DNA of 41,116 nucleotides from Clostridia bacterium (lineage in GTDB: Bacteria > Bacillota > Clostridia > Oscillospirales > UBA644): NCBI GenBank assembly GCA_014872655.1, contig WHHJ01000011.1:1-41116 (forward strand). The letters are read 5' to 3'. The translations under genes were made by a program, and so were the position numbers. This document shows positions 29,386 to 38,565 of this stretch, piece by piece. Every line of letters starts with the position of its first letter. Within the stretch, counting starts at the first letter, position 1. Under the pieces are notes generated by a model that saw only the letters and a program-made list of their open reading frames with translations, did no database searches and was not told where the DNA came from.

Positions 29386-32079
29386 ATGAAGAAGAGAATG
29401 ACAAAAAAAATAGTTGCGGATTTTGTTCGGAAGGATGAAGTCAAGCAAAGATTGTGGACGATTTGTTCCTGTACGGAAGAAAATGCGTTGGAATATTGGA
29501 ATACACCTACCGGTGGAATTACAACCGCTCAAGTTGAATCCGCGCGTGATAATTATGGAAAAAATATGATTATGCAGGGAAAGAAGGATTCTTTGTTCCA
29601 AAGAATCTGTAAGGCTTTTGTAAATCCATTTACCGCAATTTTATTTGCGCTTGCGCTGGTTTCGGTGATGACGGATGTGATTTTAGCTGCACCGGAAGAC
29701 CGAAATTATGTGACCATTATTATCATTACAACTATGATTTTAATTTCGGGAATTTTACGGTTCGTACAGGAGACGCGCAGCGGAAACGCGGCCGCAAAAT
29801 TGTCTAAGATGATCCGTACGACGGCTTGTGTAGAGCGTGCCGAAACCGGGAAAAAAGAAATTCCGCTTGAAGAGATCGTTGTCTCCGATATTATATATCT
29901 TTCTGCCGGGGATATGGTTCCTGCAGATGTTCGCATTTTGTCCGCAAAGGATTTGTTTGTGAGCCAATCTGCGCTTACGGGAGAAAGTGAACCGGTTGAG
30001 AAAGTTTCGTCCCCCTGTTCGAATACGGAGACTTTAACGGAAATTCAGAATTTAGCCTTTATGGGTAGCACCGTTATCAGCGGTAGCGCAAAAGCCGTTG
30101 TGGTAGCTGTTGGAAATGATACTATGCTTGGGGGAATGGCAAAGCAATTGCATACAAAGCCACCAAAGACTGAATTTGAAAAAGGGGTCAATGCGGTTTC
30201 CTGGGTATTGATCCGGTTTATGTTGATTATGGTTCCGATCGTACTTTTTGTAAATGGTTTTACAAAAGGAGACTGGTTAGAGGCCTTGCTATTTGCCATT
30301 TCTGTTGCGGTGGGATTGACTCCCGAAATGTTGCCGATGTTAGTGACGACGAACTTGGCAAAAGGTGCCGTGGCCATGGGCAAAAAAAAGGTTATTATTA
30401 AAAATCTGAATGCCATACAAAATCTGGGTTCTATAGATATTTTATGTACAGATAAAACAGGGACACTAACTCAGGATAAAGTTGTTTTAGAGTATTATTT
30501 GGATATTAACGGAAAAGAAGATGAAAGAGTACTGCGGCACGCATTTTTGAACAGTTATTTCCAGACCGGATTAAAGAATTTAATTGATCTGGCTATTATT
30601 GCACATCAAGAACAATTGGGCAGTGATTTGATTAAGCAAAAATATACCAAAGTAGATGAAATCCCGTTTGACTTCAGCAGACGCAGGATGAGTGTTGTGG
30701 TTGCAGATCCAGCCGGAAAAACACAGTTAATTACTAAGGGTGCTGTAGAGGAAATGCTACAATGCTGTTCTTTTGCGGATTTAGATGGTCAGGTGGTATC
30801 GCTTTCAGAACAAGTGCGTGAGTATATTATAAAAAAGTCTGATCAACTTAATGCCAAGGGAATGCGTGTGATTGCCGTTGCACAGAAAACAAATCCGGCG
30901 GATGTGGGACAGTTTTCGGTTGCGGATGAGTCGGAAATGGTTCTCATTGGGTTTTTAGCTTTTCTGGATCCTCCTAAGGCAACAACCGTAAGTGCTATTC
31001 GGGCACTGAAGGAGTATGGGGTTGATGTGAAAATTCTTACGGGTGATAATGAAAAGGTAACTCAGAGTATAGCCCGGCAAGTTGGTTTGGAAGTCCGGTA
31101 CGTTTTGCTGGGGTCGGATATCGATAACATGACCGATGAGAAACTCGCTAAAAAAGCAGAAAAGATCACTGTTTTTGCAAAGCTTTCTCCGGACCAAAAG
31201 GCCAGAATTGTTCGACTGCTGCGCGAAAACGGACATTCGGTAGGATATATGGGGGATGGAATCAATGATGCGGCGGCGATGCGGGCGTCTGATGTTGGAA
31301 TCTCTGTAGATACTGCAGTGGATATTGCCAAAGAGAGTGCAGATGTTATTTTACTGCAAAAGGATTTAAACGTTTTGGAGGACGGTATTATTGAGGGTAG
31401 AAAAACATATGCGAATATGATTAAATACATTAAAATGACAGCCTCTTCAAATTTCGGAAATATGTTTTCCGTCTTAGCGGCAAGTGCATTTTTACCGTTC
31501 TTGCCGATGGAAGCTATTCACTTGATTTTACTTAATTTAATTTACGACCTTTCTTGTACGGCAATTCCCTGGGATCATGTAGATGCTGAGTTTTTAAAAA
31601 TTCCCCGTAAATGGGACGCTTCTTCAATCAGTAAGTTTATGTTGTGGATTGGTCCGACCAGTTCTGTCTTTGATATAACGACCTATTTACTGATGTATTT
31701 TGTAATTTGTCCCATGGTGACGGGAGGTCAGTTGTTCCACCAAATTTCAGATCCAACTATGCAGATGCTTTATATTGCAACTTTTCAGGCCGGTTGGTTT
31801 ATAGAGTCGATGTGGAGTCAGACGCTTGTTATTCATATGATCCGGACACCTAAACTACCGTTTGTACAAAGCCGAGCTTCCATGCCGGTAACGTTGTTGA
31901 CATTAGGTGGTATCCTTTTGGTGACCATTATTCCTTTTACGCCCATCGGGTATATGATTGGGCTGGCGCCGCTTCCGGCTGTGTATTTTGTTTGGCTGGG
32001 CTTAACGATTTTGTGCTATTTGGTTTTGGCGACGCTGGTAAAGAAGTTGTATGTTAAAAAGTATGGAGAATTGTTGTAG
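29386..32079 (+). CDS. mgtA: Magnesium-translocating P-type ATPase
   Basis: An 897-residue P3B-type ATPase for Mg2+ uptake. The start at 29386 is supported by TGGAGG 9 bases upstream and by family length. Features include the actuator motif 'SALTGESEPVEK', the membrane region 'SVAVGLTPEMLPMLVTTNLAKGA', the phosphorylation motif 'CTDKTGTLTQDK', and the hinge 'MGDGINDAAAM'. About ten membrane spans are predicted, including 'GTLLTLGGILLVTII'-like hydrophobic segments near the C-terminus. The M-box leader shows that it is expressed at low Mg2+. The gene stands alone, with a strong terminator after it. Confidence 0.96.
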   Translation: MKKRMTKKIVADFVRKDEVKQRLWTICSCTEENALEYWNTPTGGITTAQVESARDNYGKNMIMQGKKDSLFQRICKAFVNPFTAILFALALVSVMTDVILAAPEDRNYVTIIIITTMILISGILRFVQETRSGNAAAKLSKMIRTTACVERAETGKKEIPLEEIVVSDIIYLSAGDMVPADVRILSAKDLFVSQSALTGESEPVEKVSSPCSNTETLTEIQNLAFMGSTVISGSAKAVVVAVGNDTMLGGMAKQLHTKPPKTEFEKGVNAVSWVLIRFMLIMVPIVLFVNGFTKGDWLEALLFAISVAVGLTPEMLPMLVTTNLAKGAVAMGKKKVIIKNLNAIQNLGSIDILCTDKTGTLTQDKVVLEYYLDINGKEDERVLRHAFLNSYFQTGLKNLIDLAIIAHQEQLGSDLIKQKYTKVDEIPFDFSRRRMSVVVADPAGKTQLITKGAVEEMLQCCSFADLDGQVVSLSEQVREYIIKKSDQLNAKGMRVIAVAQKTNPADVGQFSVADESEMVLIGFLAFLDPPKATTVSAIRALKEYGVDVKILTGDNEKVTQSIARQVGLEVRYVLLGSDIDNMTDEKLAKKAEKITVFAKLSPDQKARIVRLLRENGHSVGYMGDGINDAAAMRASDVGISVDTAVDIAKESADVILLQKDLNVLEDGIIEGRKTYANMIKYIKMTASSNFGNMFSVLAASAFLPFLPMEAIHLILLNLIYDLSCTAIPWDHVDAEFLKIPRKWDASSISKFMLWIGPTSSVFDITTYLLMYFVICPMVTGGQLFHQISDPTMQMLYIATFQAGWFIESMWSQTLVIHMIRTPKLPFVQSRASMPVTLLTLGGILLVTIIPFTPIGYMIGLAPLPAVYFVWLGLTILCYLVLATLVKKLYVKKYGELL

Positions 32080-32122
32080 ATAGCGATTTTATCGTTGCTT
32101 GTCTGTGTTCTGCTCATAATAA

Positions 32123-32162
32123 AAAAACGGAAAACGATCTAATAAATCGTTTTCCGTTTTTT
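32123..32162 (+). terminator. Intrinsic terminator of mgtA
   Basis: A 16 bp stem (32123-32138 with about 32146-32161) ends in a T run. The flanking A run on the other arm means it may also work for minus-strand transcripts. Confidence 0.9.
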
Positions 32163-32356
32163 ATTGTGTTTTGCTTCAATAAATCTGGCCTAGGATTTTC
32201 TTCTTTGGATTTAATATCTATTTGGTATAGAGATTAAATCAGAAAAAAAGCATGTTTTATTTTTATCAAAAAGGCGATGTTAATGAAGTAAAAAGACTTA
32301 TCTAGCCCGATGCAATGTGCTCAAGTGGTGAAAGTCTACATTATGCAAGATTTCAT

Positions 32357-33385
32357 TTACAGCATGTCTGCAATTTCGTATAACAAGCGTTCAGTCTTTT
32401 CCCAACCCAGGCAAGGATCAGTGATCGACTTGCCGTAAACACCTTCTTCGACTTTTTGACATCCGTCTTCCAGATAGCTTTCAATCATAAAGCCTTTTAC
32501 TAATTTTTTAATATCTGCATTGTACCGACAGCTATGTAGAACTTCTTTCACAATCCGCGGCTGTTGTAAGTACTGTTTATTTGAGTTTGCATGGTTTGCA
32601 TCAATCACAACTCCCGGATTTTGTAATCCTTTGGACTGGTAAGCTTCCAACAGGCCGATGAGGTCTTCATAATGGTAGTTCGGCAAAGACTGCCCGTGTT
32701 TGTTCATGTACCCGCGTAAAATTGCATGCGCATACGGATTGCCAAGGCTATGTACTTCCCATCCTCTGTAAATGAAAGTATGTTGATGCTGGGCAGCCGT
32801 GATGGCATTCATCATCACAGAAATGTCACCGCTGGTGGGGTTTTTCATCCCTACCGGAATGTCCAATCCGCTGGAAGTGAGCCGGTGCTCTTGATTTTCT
32901 ACCGAACGTGCACCAATAGCAACATAGGAGAGTAAATCGGATAAATATCTGTGGTTTTGAGGATACAGCATTTCATCTGCACAGGTAAAACCTGTTTGTT
33001 CGATGGCGTGAATATGCAACTGGCGAATCGCAATAATCCCTTTTAACATATCAGGAGTATTGTTTGGATCCGGCTGGTGCAGCATTCCTTTATAGCCGTC
33101 GCCTGTTGTTCGGGGCTTATTCGTATATAAACGAGGGATAATCAGCAATTTGTCTGCTGTTTTTTCCTGTACGGTCCTTAATCGGGAAACATATTCCAGA
33201 ACGGCATCTTCCCGGTCTGCCGAGCAGGGGCCGATAATAATAGCTAAACGGTCGTCTCGTCCGTCAAAGATTTTTTTGATTTCCTCGTCCCGTTTTTGCT
33301 TGAGTAATGTTAACTCTGTAGAAAGCGGGTACTGGGCTTTGATATCTTTTGGAATCGGCAATTTGCGCGCGAAATCCATGTTCAT
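32357..33385 (-). CDS. aroF: 3-deoxy-7-phosphoheptulonate (DAHP) synthase, class I
   Basis: A 342-residue enzyme for the first step of the shikimate pathway (PEP plus erythrose 4-phosphate). It has the class I alpha (AroFGH) features 'AIIIGPCSADREDAVLEYV', 'KPRTTGDGYKGMLHQPDPN', 'ARSVENQEHRLTSSGLDIPVGMKNPT' and 'IDANHANSNKQYLQQPRIV'. It begins 19 bp after pheA on the same strand, so the pair forms a phenylalanine-biosynthesis operon. Feedback inhibition is likely but the effector cannot be read from sequence. Confidence 0.95.
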   Translation of the reverse strand: MNMDFARKLPIPKDIKAQYPLSTELTLLKQKRDEEIKKIFDGRDDRLAIIIGPCSADREDAVLEYVSRLRTVQEKTADKLLIIPRLYTNKPRTTGDGYKGMLHQPDPNNTPDMLKGIIAIRQLHIHAIEQTGFTCADEMLYPQNHRYLSDLLSYVAIGARSVENQEHRLTSSGLDIPVGMKNPTSGDISVMMNAITAAQHQHTFIYRGWEVHSLGNPYAHAILRGYMNKHGQSLPNYHYEDLIGLLEAYQSKGLQNPGVVIDANHANSNKQYLQQPRIVKEVLHSCRYNADIKKLVKGFMIESYLEDGCQKVEEGVYGKSITDPCLGWEKTERLLYEIADML

Positions 33386-33404
33386 TGTTCTATCTCCTTT
33401 AAAA

Positions 33405-34502
33405 TCAGATGGTTAAAGTTTGAGGGAAAAAGTTGCCTGCAATTTTGAGCTTATCACAATAGGAGGACAATTTTTCCAGCATTTCTCTTCCTTCGGCGCT
33501 TTGAATGCTGCCTTCGGCTTCTACATAAAAATAATATTGCCACATCAGGCCTTTCATCGGCCGGCTTCGCAAAGAGCGCATATTAAATCCGTATTTTCCG
33601 ATAATGCTGATTGCTTTGGCTAACATTCCGGCCTCATTGCGCACCGTAAACACTAAAATAAAGTGTTCTTGACCGCTTTTTTTCTGAGGAATGGCGGCAG
33701 ATCTGGAAAAGACGGCAAAACGAGTTGTGTTTTGACGGTCTTCATTAATTTTGCTTTCCAATACCTTCAGTCCGTATAGACGAGCTGTTTCGTCACTGGC
33801 GATGGCTGCGATTCGTTTATCATTTTGTTGTTTAACGTATTGAGCCGCTAAGGCTGTGTTGGTATAAGATTGTTGCTCAAATCCGTGATCTTTAATGTAA
33901 GAAGCGCATTGTGCCAGAGCTTGTGGATGGCTAACTACGATTTTGATATCGTCTATGCCTGCCTGCGGCAGCCCGATTAGATTTTGGTTTAAAGGCAGGT
34001 CGTATACTCCGTTGACATAAAGCGGACCTGAAAAAATCATGTCCATTACCTGTCCGACTTCGCCGGCGTAACTGTTTTCAATCGGCAATACCGCACTGTC
34101 GCAGTCTCCTCTGCAGACAGCATTGTACGCATCTTTAAAATCTGAAAACGGAACGCGAATGCCATCCGGAAAAATTTTACCGGTTGCAATAGATGCAAAG
34201 GCACCTTCTACGCCGCTGAAAGCAATGCGCATCCCTTCCAGTAAGCGATGCTGGTATTGTCGGGACAATCTCATCGTGTCCTGAATAAAGGTGGCATAAT
34301 AAGACCGCAGTACAGCATCCGGTACGCGCAATGCGTTTTTGTCTGTCAAACTTTGTTCCCGTTGTGCATCCAAAACCGGTAGCCCATGCTCTTTTTTATA
34401 TAAGGCTACTTTTCCGACCGTTCTCATTCTGCGGCAGAATAGCTCTGCCATCTGGTCGTCTATTTGGTCAATTTCTGCTCGAAGTTGATTGAGATCTTCC
34501 AT
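33405..34502 (-). CDS. pheA: Bifunctional chorismate mutase / prephenate dehydratase (P-protein)
   Basis: A 365-residue fusion. Residues ~1-85 are an AroQ chorismate mutase ('LRAEIDQIDDQMAELFCRRM'). Residues ~90-270 are prephenate dehydratase ('AFSGVEGAFASIATGKIF', 'SAVLPIENSYAGEVGQV', and the catalytic 'NTTRFAVFSR'). The C-terminal ACT domain ('FILVFTVRNEAGMLAKAISIIG') should bind phenylalanine for feedback control. It makes phenylpyruvate from chorismate. It is first in the operon with the DAHP synthase; the leader is too short for a T-box. Confidence 0.95.
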   Translation of the reverse strand: MEDLNQLRAEIDQIDDQMAELFCRRMRTVGKVALYKKEHGLPVLDAQREQSLTDKNALRVPDAVLRSYYATFIQDTMRLSRQYQHRLLEGMRIAFSGVEGAFASIATGKIFPDGIRVPFSDFKDAYNAVCRGDCDSAVLPIENSYAGEVGQVMDMIFSGPLYVNGVYDLPLNQNLIGLPQAGIDDIKIVVSHPQALAQCASYIKDHGFEQQSYTNTALAAQYVKQQNDKRIAAIASDETARLYGLKVLESKINEDRQNTTRFAVFSRSAAIPQKKSGQEHFILVFTVRNEAGMLAKAISIIGKYGFNMRSLRSRPMKGLMWQYYFYVEAEGSIQSAEGREMLEKLSSYCDKLKIAGNFFPQTLTI

Positions 34503-34558
34503 TCTTTTATACTCACTTTTCTTTTAAAGTACAACTTTCCATATTACATCTTATTTTA

Positions 34559-34587
34559 AGTATAATACGATTTTTTTTAAAAGTCAA
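34559..34587 (-). promoter_or_regulatory. Sigma-A promoter of pheA
   Basis: On the minus strand TTGACT (complement of 34582-34587) and TATACT (complement of 34559-34564) are 17 bp apart, about 57 bp before the ATG at 34502. Confidence 0.75.
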
Positions 34588-34685
34588 GCATCGTTTTTTG
34601 TTGTAAAAAGATTTGTTTGTTTTGTTGACTCTGCCTAATAAATTATTCTATTTTTTGTATAAAAATACATTGTTCAGAGATTGGA

Positions 34686-34712
34686 ATATTGAGACAAGTT
34701 GTGTCATACATT
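34686..34712 (+). promoter_or_regulatory. Sigma-E-type sporulation promoter of spoIIID
   Basis: A -35 element ATATT (34686-34690) and a -10 element CATACATT (34705-34712) are 14 bp apart, matching the mother-cell sigma-E pattern. spoIIID is a known sigma-E target in Bacillus. Confidence 0.7.
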
Positions 34713-34743
34713 TCAATAGAGAAATTTTTTTGGGGGTTCATGT

Positions 34744-35019
34744 ATGGACAGGAAGAGAGAACGCGTTTTGATGCTTGGCAATTATATTGCGTTATCAAAC
34801 GCGACGGTTCGGCAAGCTGCAAAATTATATGGAATTTCTAAATCTACCGTACATAAAGACGTAACGGAACGTTTGGAAGAAATTGATTCAGATTTATATG
34901 CGCGAGTGCGGGAAGTATTGGATATCAATAAGTCTGAGCGGCACATGCGCGGCGGTCTTGCGACAAAACAAAAATATGCGCAGAAAAGAAATAAATTAAA
35001 AACAAATAAAAGGATATAA
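34744..35019 (+). CDS. spoIIID: Sporulation transcription regulator SpoIIID
   Basis: A 91-residue DNA-binding protein that adjusts mother-cell gene expression during spore formation. It has the family helix-turn-helix 'ATVRQAAKLYGISKSTVHKDVTERL' (residues ~20-44) and the basic tail 'ERHMRGGLATKQKYAQK'. The length is normal. It is preceded by a sigma-E-type promoter and a GGGGG ribosome site, and followed at once by a terminator, so it is a single-gene unit. Confidence 0.96.
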   Translation: MDRKRERVLMLGNYIALSNATVRQAAKLYGISKSTVHKDVTERLEEIDSDLYARVREVLDINKSERHMRGGLATKQKYAQKRNKLKTNKRI

Positions 35020-35031
35020 ATGAATAAAAAT

Positions 35032-35072
35032 AAATTTACGGACTGTTTTTCACGACAGTCCGTAAATTTATT
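35032..35072 (+). terminator. Intrinsic terminator of spoIIID
   Basis: A perfect 15 bp stem (35032-35046 with 35055-35069) and an AT-rich, T-containing tail. Confidence 0.85.
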
Positions 35073-35187
35073 TAACCGTAGATTGTAAAGTTTTGAAAAT
35101 GGTTAAAACGGGAAGCTGGAGGGAAGATCGTATCCTGTTTTATGTGATGTGAGCACGAAAAGCATTGCCGCACCCCAGTGCCCAATC

Positions 35188-35214
35188 TCATTTATCGACA
35201 TATATTGATAATGA
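35188..35214 (+). promoter_or_regulatory. Candidate metalloregulator operator before feoA
   Basis: TCATTTATC (35188-35196) and GATAATGA (35207-35214) are near inverted repeats and resemble Fur-box half sites, but their order is opposite to the classical box. It lies about 50 bp before feoA. Confidence 0.3.
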
Positions 35215-35263
35215 CGGCCTTGCATGAGCGGGCAACGATGTGCAGAAAAGGAGAAAAAGAAAG

Positions 35264-35509
35264 ATGGAAGAAAAAAGATTAAATCAACTGGCTATCGGAC
35301 AGTCTGCCAGTATTGTGTCAATGCAGCTTCCCACTGGTTTGCGCAGACGGCTTTTTGATTTAGGAATGGTAAAGGGTACACAGATAAAGGCATTGCATCG
35401 AAGCCCGGCAGGAGATCCTGTGGCGTATTCAGTGCGCGGCAGCGTAATTGCTTTGCGCGGAAGGGATACGGCACGGATATGGGTACAGATAACGGATTGC
35501 ACGGAGTGA
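35264..35509 (+). CDS. feoA: Ferrous iron transport protein FeoA
   Basis: An 81-residue SH3-like protein that assists FeoB. It has 'LNQLAIGQSASIV', 'LRRRLFDLGMVKGTQIKALH' and 'GDPVAYSVRGSVIALRGRDTARIWV', all typical of FeoA. ATG 35264 is chosen because AAAGGAG lies 10 bases upstream; an upstream in-frame codon at 35240 is not supported. The stop is 4 bases before the feoB start. Confidence 0.94.
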   Translation: MEEKRLNQLAIGQSASIVSMQLPTGLRRRLFDLGMVKGTQIKALHRSPAGDPVAYSVRGSVIALRGRDTARIWVQITDCTE

Positions 35510-35513
35510 TGAG

Positions 35514-37784
35514 ATGAGTGGGGTAAAAACGAGTTGGAATCATAAGCGAAAAAAGATAAAGTTTGGGGAGTCTGAAAAACAGCAAAAAGAAAAAATTGGC
35601 CTAAAAAAGCTTAATAGAAAAAATAAGACAAATTTGCCCGCGCAAGAACAAGAGTCTAAAACAACTTCAAATGATTTTCCCGAAAAGATAAAACCTATTG
35701 GTTGCTCGGGAATCCCCCCAATAAAGCGCGAAGCCGGACAGTTTGTAGTGGCGCTTGCAGGAAATCCGAATGTAGGCAAGAGCACAGTGTTTAATGCGTT
35801 GACCGGGTTAAACCAACATACAGGCAACTGGCCGGGTAAAACAGTGACTAATGCAATTGGTGAGTATCGTTATGAGGGGGATAAATATGTTTTGGTCGAT
35901 GTGCCCGGTACATATTCTTTATCGGCTCAGTCGGCTGATGAAGAAGCCGCCAGAGATTTTATTTGTTTTTCGGATCCGGATGTTTGTATTATTGTAGTAG
36001 ATGCAACTTGTCTGGAGCGGAATCTGAACTTGGTGTTGCAAATTTTGGAATATACGCAACATGTCGTAGTATGTCTGAATTTAATGGATGAGGCGCAAAA
36101 AAAGAAAATACAGGTGGACGCAGAAAAGTTAAGTCATTTACTCGGTGTGCAGGTGGTTTGTACGCAAGCGCGCTCGGGGAAGGGTCTGGATCAGTTGCGG
36201 CAGGCGGTTGAAGCTGCCGCAGAAAAACGGTTTTTGTCATATTTTCAACCGACTCAATATGATGAACAAATAGAAAATGCGGTGGCTTGTATTGGCAAGC
36301 ATTTAGAAAAGTATCCCCAAACTCAAAAACTGGGGAGACGGTGGACCGCGCTGCGAATTTTAGAAGCAGACGAGATTCTGCAACAGCGTCTGTGCGAATA
36401 TTTGAACGTTGACTTGTCGAAAGATACCGCATTGCAAACGGTCGCGGCGCATTTGCGTACAGAAGATTTGCAGGACCGGGTTACAGAAACGATCTTCAGG
36501 CGTGCGGAGCAAATTGCGCACGATTGTGTACGAATGGATGCTCAGTCGGACCGAAAGGATCGTACGGCAGATCGAATTTTGACGTCCCGGGCAACGGGAA
36601 TTCCTGTAATGTTGTTATTGCTATGCTGTATTTTTTGGTTGACAATTGTGGGCGCCAATGTTCCTTCTGAGTGGCTCAGCGATGGTTTATTCTGGTTGGG
36701 TGAGCGGTTGCGCGATGGATTGGCGGCATTGTCTTCCCCGGGGATCGTGGTTCAGATTGTGGTAGACGGAATTTGGCGTACGTTGGCTTGGGTGGTTTCG
36801 GTAATGCTGCCGCCGATGGCCATCTTTTTCCCGTTGTTTACGTTATTGGAAGATGTGGGATATTTGCCGCGTGTGGCGTTTAATTTAGACCGCTTCTTTT
36901 CCCGTGCAGGTGCACACGGCAAGCAGGCTTTGACGATGTGTATGGGGTTTGGATGCAATGCCTGCGGTGTAACAGGCTGCCGAATCATTGATTCACCCAG
37001 AGAACGGAAAATTGCGGTGCTGACAAACAATTTTGTACCGTGTAACGGAAGATATCCGACTTTGATTGCCGTTATTACCATGTTTTTTTCAGGTGTATAT
37101 GCGGGTGTTGGCGGATCGGTTTTGTCTGCGGTGTTGTTATTGGGCGTTATTGTTTTGGGCGTAGTGATGACGCTTGCGGTTTCTAAATTGTTGTCGGCAA
37201 CGATTTTAAAAGGAGAACCCTCTTCCTTTTCGCTGGAACTGCCGCCGTATCGTGTGCCAAAAGTGGGCAGCGTGATTGTGCGTTCCGTTTTAGATAGGAC
37301 GCTGTTTGTGCTGGGGCGGGCGGCTGCGGTTGCTGCACCTGCAGGTCTGATTATTTGGTTGTTTGCCAATTTGGACATCGGCGGTGCTAGCGTATTGACG
37401 CATTGTACAGAATTTTTAGATCCGTTTGCACAGTTTTTTGGCATGGACGGCGTTATTTTAATGGCGTTTATTTTAGGGTTTCCGGCCAATGAAATTGTCT
37501 TTCCAATTATTTTAATGGCATATCTGAGTACAGGGCAGATTATGGAATACGATAGTCTGGCGTCTTTGTATACTTTGTTAGTTGAAAACGGGTGGACTAT
37601 TTGCACCGCGCTGTGTGTGATGCTGTTTTCGTTGTTTCATTTCCCTTGTGCAACCACTTGCTGGACAATTAGAAAGGAGACCGGAAGCACGTTTTGGACC
37701 GTTATAGCTTTTATTCTGCCTACTGTTGTGGGACTTTTGGTTTGTGCTTGCGTCAATGGGCTTTTTGCTTTATGGGGGATGTAG
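35514..37784 (+). CDS. feoB: Ferrous iron transporter FeoB with long basic N-terminal extension
   Basis: A 756-residue Fe2+ transporter. The G-protein domain starts near residue 78, with P-loop 'GNPNVGKSTVFNALTG', 'TGNWPGKTV' and G3 'VDVPGTYSL'; G4 is 'NLMDEA'. The membrane domain has the FeoB gate motifs 'GFGCNACGVTGCRIIDS' and 'NNFVPCNGRYPTLIAVI' and ends with several spans. The first ~77 residues are rich in Lys, Glu, Gln and Ser and lie before the usual FeoB start, which is uncommon. The ATG at 35514 is closely coupled to feoA; I see no better internal start. Confidence 0.95.
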   Translation: MSGVKTSWNHKRKKIKFGESEKQQKEKIGLKKLNRKNKTNLPAQEQESKTTSNDFPEKIKPIGCSGIPPIKREAGQFVVALAGNPNVGKSTVFNALTGLNQHTGNWPGKTVTNAIGEYRYEGDKYVLVDVPGTYSLSAQSADEEAARDFICFSDPDVCIIVVDATCLERNLNLVLQILEYTQHVVVCLNLMDEAQKKKIQVDAEKLSHLLGVQVVCTQARSGKGLDQLRQAVEAAAEKRFLSYFQPTQYDEQIENAVACIGKHLEKYPQTQKLGRRWTALRILEADEILQQRLCEYLNVDLSKDTALQTVAAHLRTEDLQDRVTETIFRRAEQIAHDCVRMDAQSDRKDRTADRILTSRATGIPVMLLLLCCIFWLTIVGANVPSEWLSDGLFWLGERLRDGLAALSSPGIVVQIVVDGIWRTLAWVVSVMLPPMAIFFPLFTLLEDVGYLPRVAFNLDRFFSRAGAHGKQALTMCMGFGCNACGVTGCRIIDSPRERKIAVLTNNFVPCNGRYPTLIAVITMFFSGVYAGVGGSVLSAVLLLGVIVLGVVMTLAVSKLLSATILKGEPSSFSLELPPYRVPKVGSVIVRSVLDRTLFVLGRAAAVAAPAGLIIWLFANLDIGGASVLTHCTEFLDPFAQFFGMDGVILMAFILGFPANEIVFPIILMAYLSTGQIMEYDSLASLYTLLVENGWTICTALCVMLFSLFHFPCATTCWTIRKETGSTFWTVIAFILPTVVGLLVCACVNGLFALWGM

Positions 37785-37843
37785 TGCGTTGGAAAGCGCG
37801 TTTCGAAATTCGTATGTGTCCATTCAGCCTCAAGTGTTGAAAA

Positions 37844-37877
37844 GAAGAGCCGACCGGAAAATGCCGGTTGGCTCTTC
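37844..37877 (+). terminator. Hairpin after feoB
   Basis: A 14 bp stem (37844-37857 with 37864-37877, one G-U). The following bases are A-rich rather than T-rich, so it may be a weak terminator or a 3'-end stabiliser. Confidence 0.55.
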
Positions 37878-37998
37878 AAATACAGTATAGAGGAATTACA
37901 GAATATTGGGAAAGCTGATTGCGACTCGAGCGTATCTGTCTGAGTCAAAATTGTGGACGGATAAAGCTTGGGCATTTCTCTGCCGGTGAGTGTGTAGG

Positions 37999-38565
37999 TT
38001 ACCTAATGCCGTACAGCAGAATACCAAGAGCTCCAGTGATCAGCATCAGTAGCATGGGGTTAAGTTTGAACTTGCGCAAAGCTACAAAGCTGGCCACAAA
38101 GACGATTCCTGCCGCGATATCAAAATGTGCTTGCGTCAGTTGTGACAGGGTGCTGACTGAGGTGAATGCCAACAACAGCATTGTGGCAGCGGCCGAAAGA
38201 ATCAACCCGGCATAAGCCGCCTTGAGCCCGTCAAGAACACTTTGCGCGTACACAGATTGTGTATGTTTACGAAAAAATAAATACAAGCCAATACTGATGC
38301 AGATGCCCGGAATGACACAGCCGATCGTGGCACAAACGGCGCCGGGAATTCCTGCAATCTGAATTCCTACAAAGGTTGAGGTGTTGACAGTTAAAGGACC
38401 GGGGGTCATTTGCGAGATGGTGATAATGTCTGCAAAGGTTTGCTCGTTGAGCCATCCCAGTTGTTGGACAACCTGCGACTGGATCATCGGAATAATAGCA
38501 TATCCGCCGCCGATTCCAAGCAGTCCAATTTTAAAGAAAGTGTATAATAACAGTAAAAGATTCAT
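37999..38565 (-). CDS. Chromate transporter family subunit (CHR domain), second of pair
   Basis: A 188-residue membrane protein with one CHR domain. The hallmark 'FFKIGLLGIGGGYAIIPMIQSQVV' is followed by 'ISQMTPGPLTVNTSTFVGIQIAG'. Short CHR proteins come as pairs that form one antiporter. The start at 38565 overlaps the stop of the first subunit by 4 bp and has AAGGA upstream; the open frame extends much further 5' but only as a shadow of the first gene. Substrate: chromate in characterised relatives, possibly another anion here. Confidence 0.9.
   Translation of the reverse strand: MNLLLLLYTFFKIGLLGIGGGYAIIPMIQSQVVQQLGWLNEQTFADIITISQMTPGPLTVNTSTFVGIQIAGIPGAVCATIGCVIPGICISIGLYLFFRKHTQSVYAQSVLDGLKAAYAGLILSAAATMLLLAFTSVSTLSQLTQAHFDIAAGIVFVASFVALRKFKLNPMLLMLITGALGILLYGIR

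Noticed and set aside
34503..34558. T-box or amino-acid attenuator before pheA
   Set aside because: The predicted transcript leader is only about 50 bases and has no terminator/antiterminator or specifier features.
36752..37606. 284-codon open frame on the minus strand inside feoB
   Set aside because: It lies entirely antisense to the membrane domain of FeoB, is Pro/Thr/Asn-rich with no family motif, and has no convincing ribosome site.
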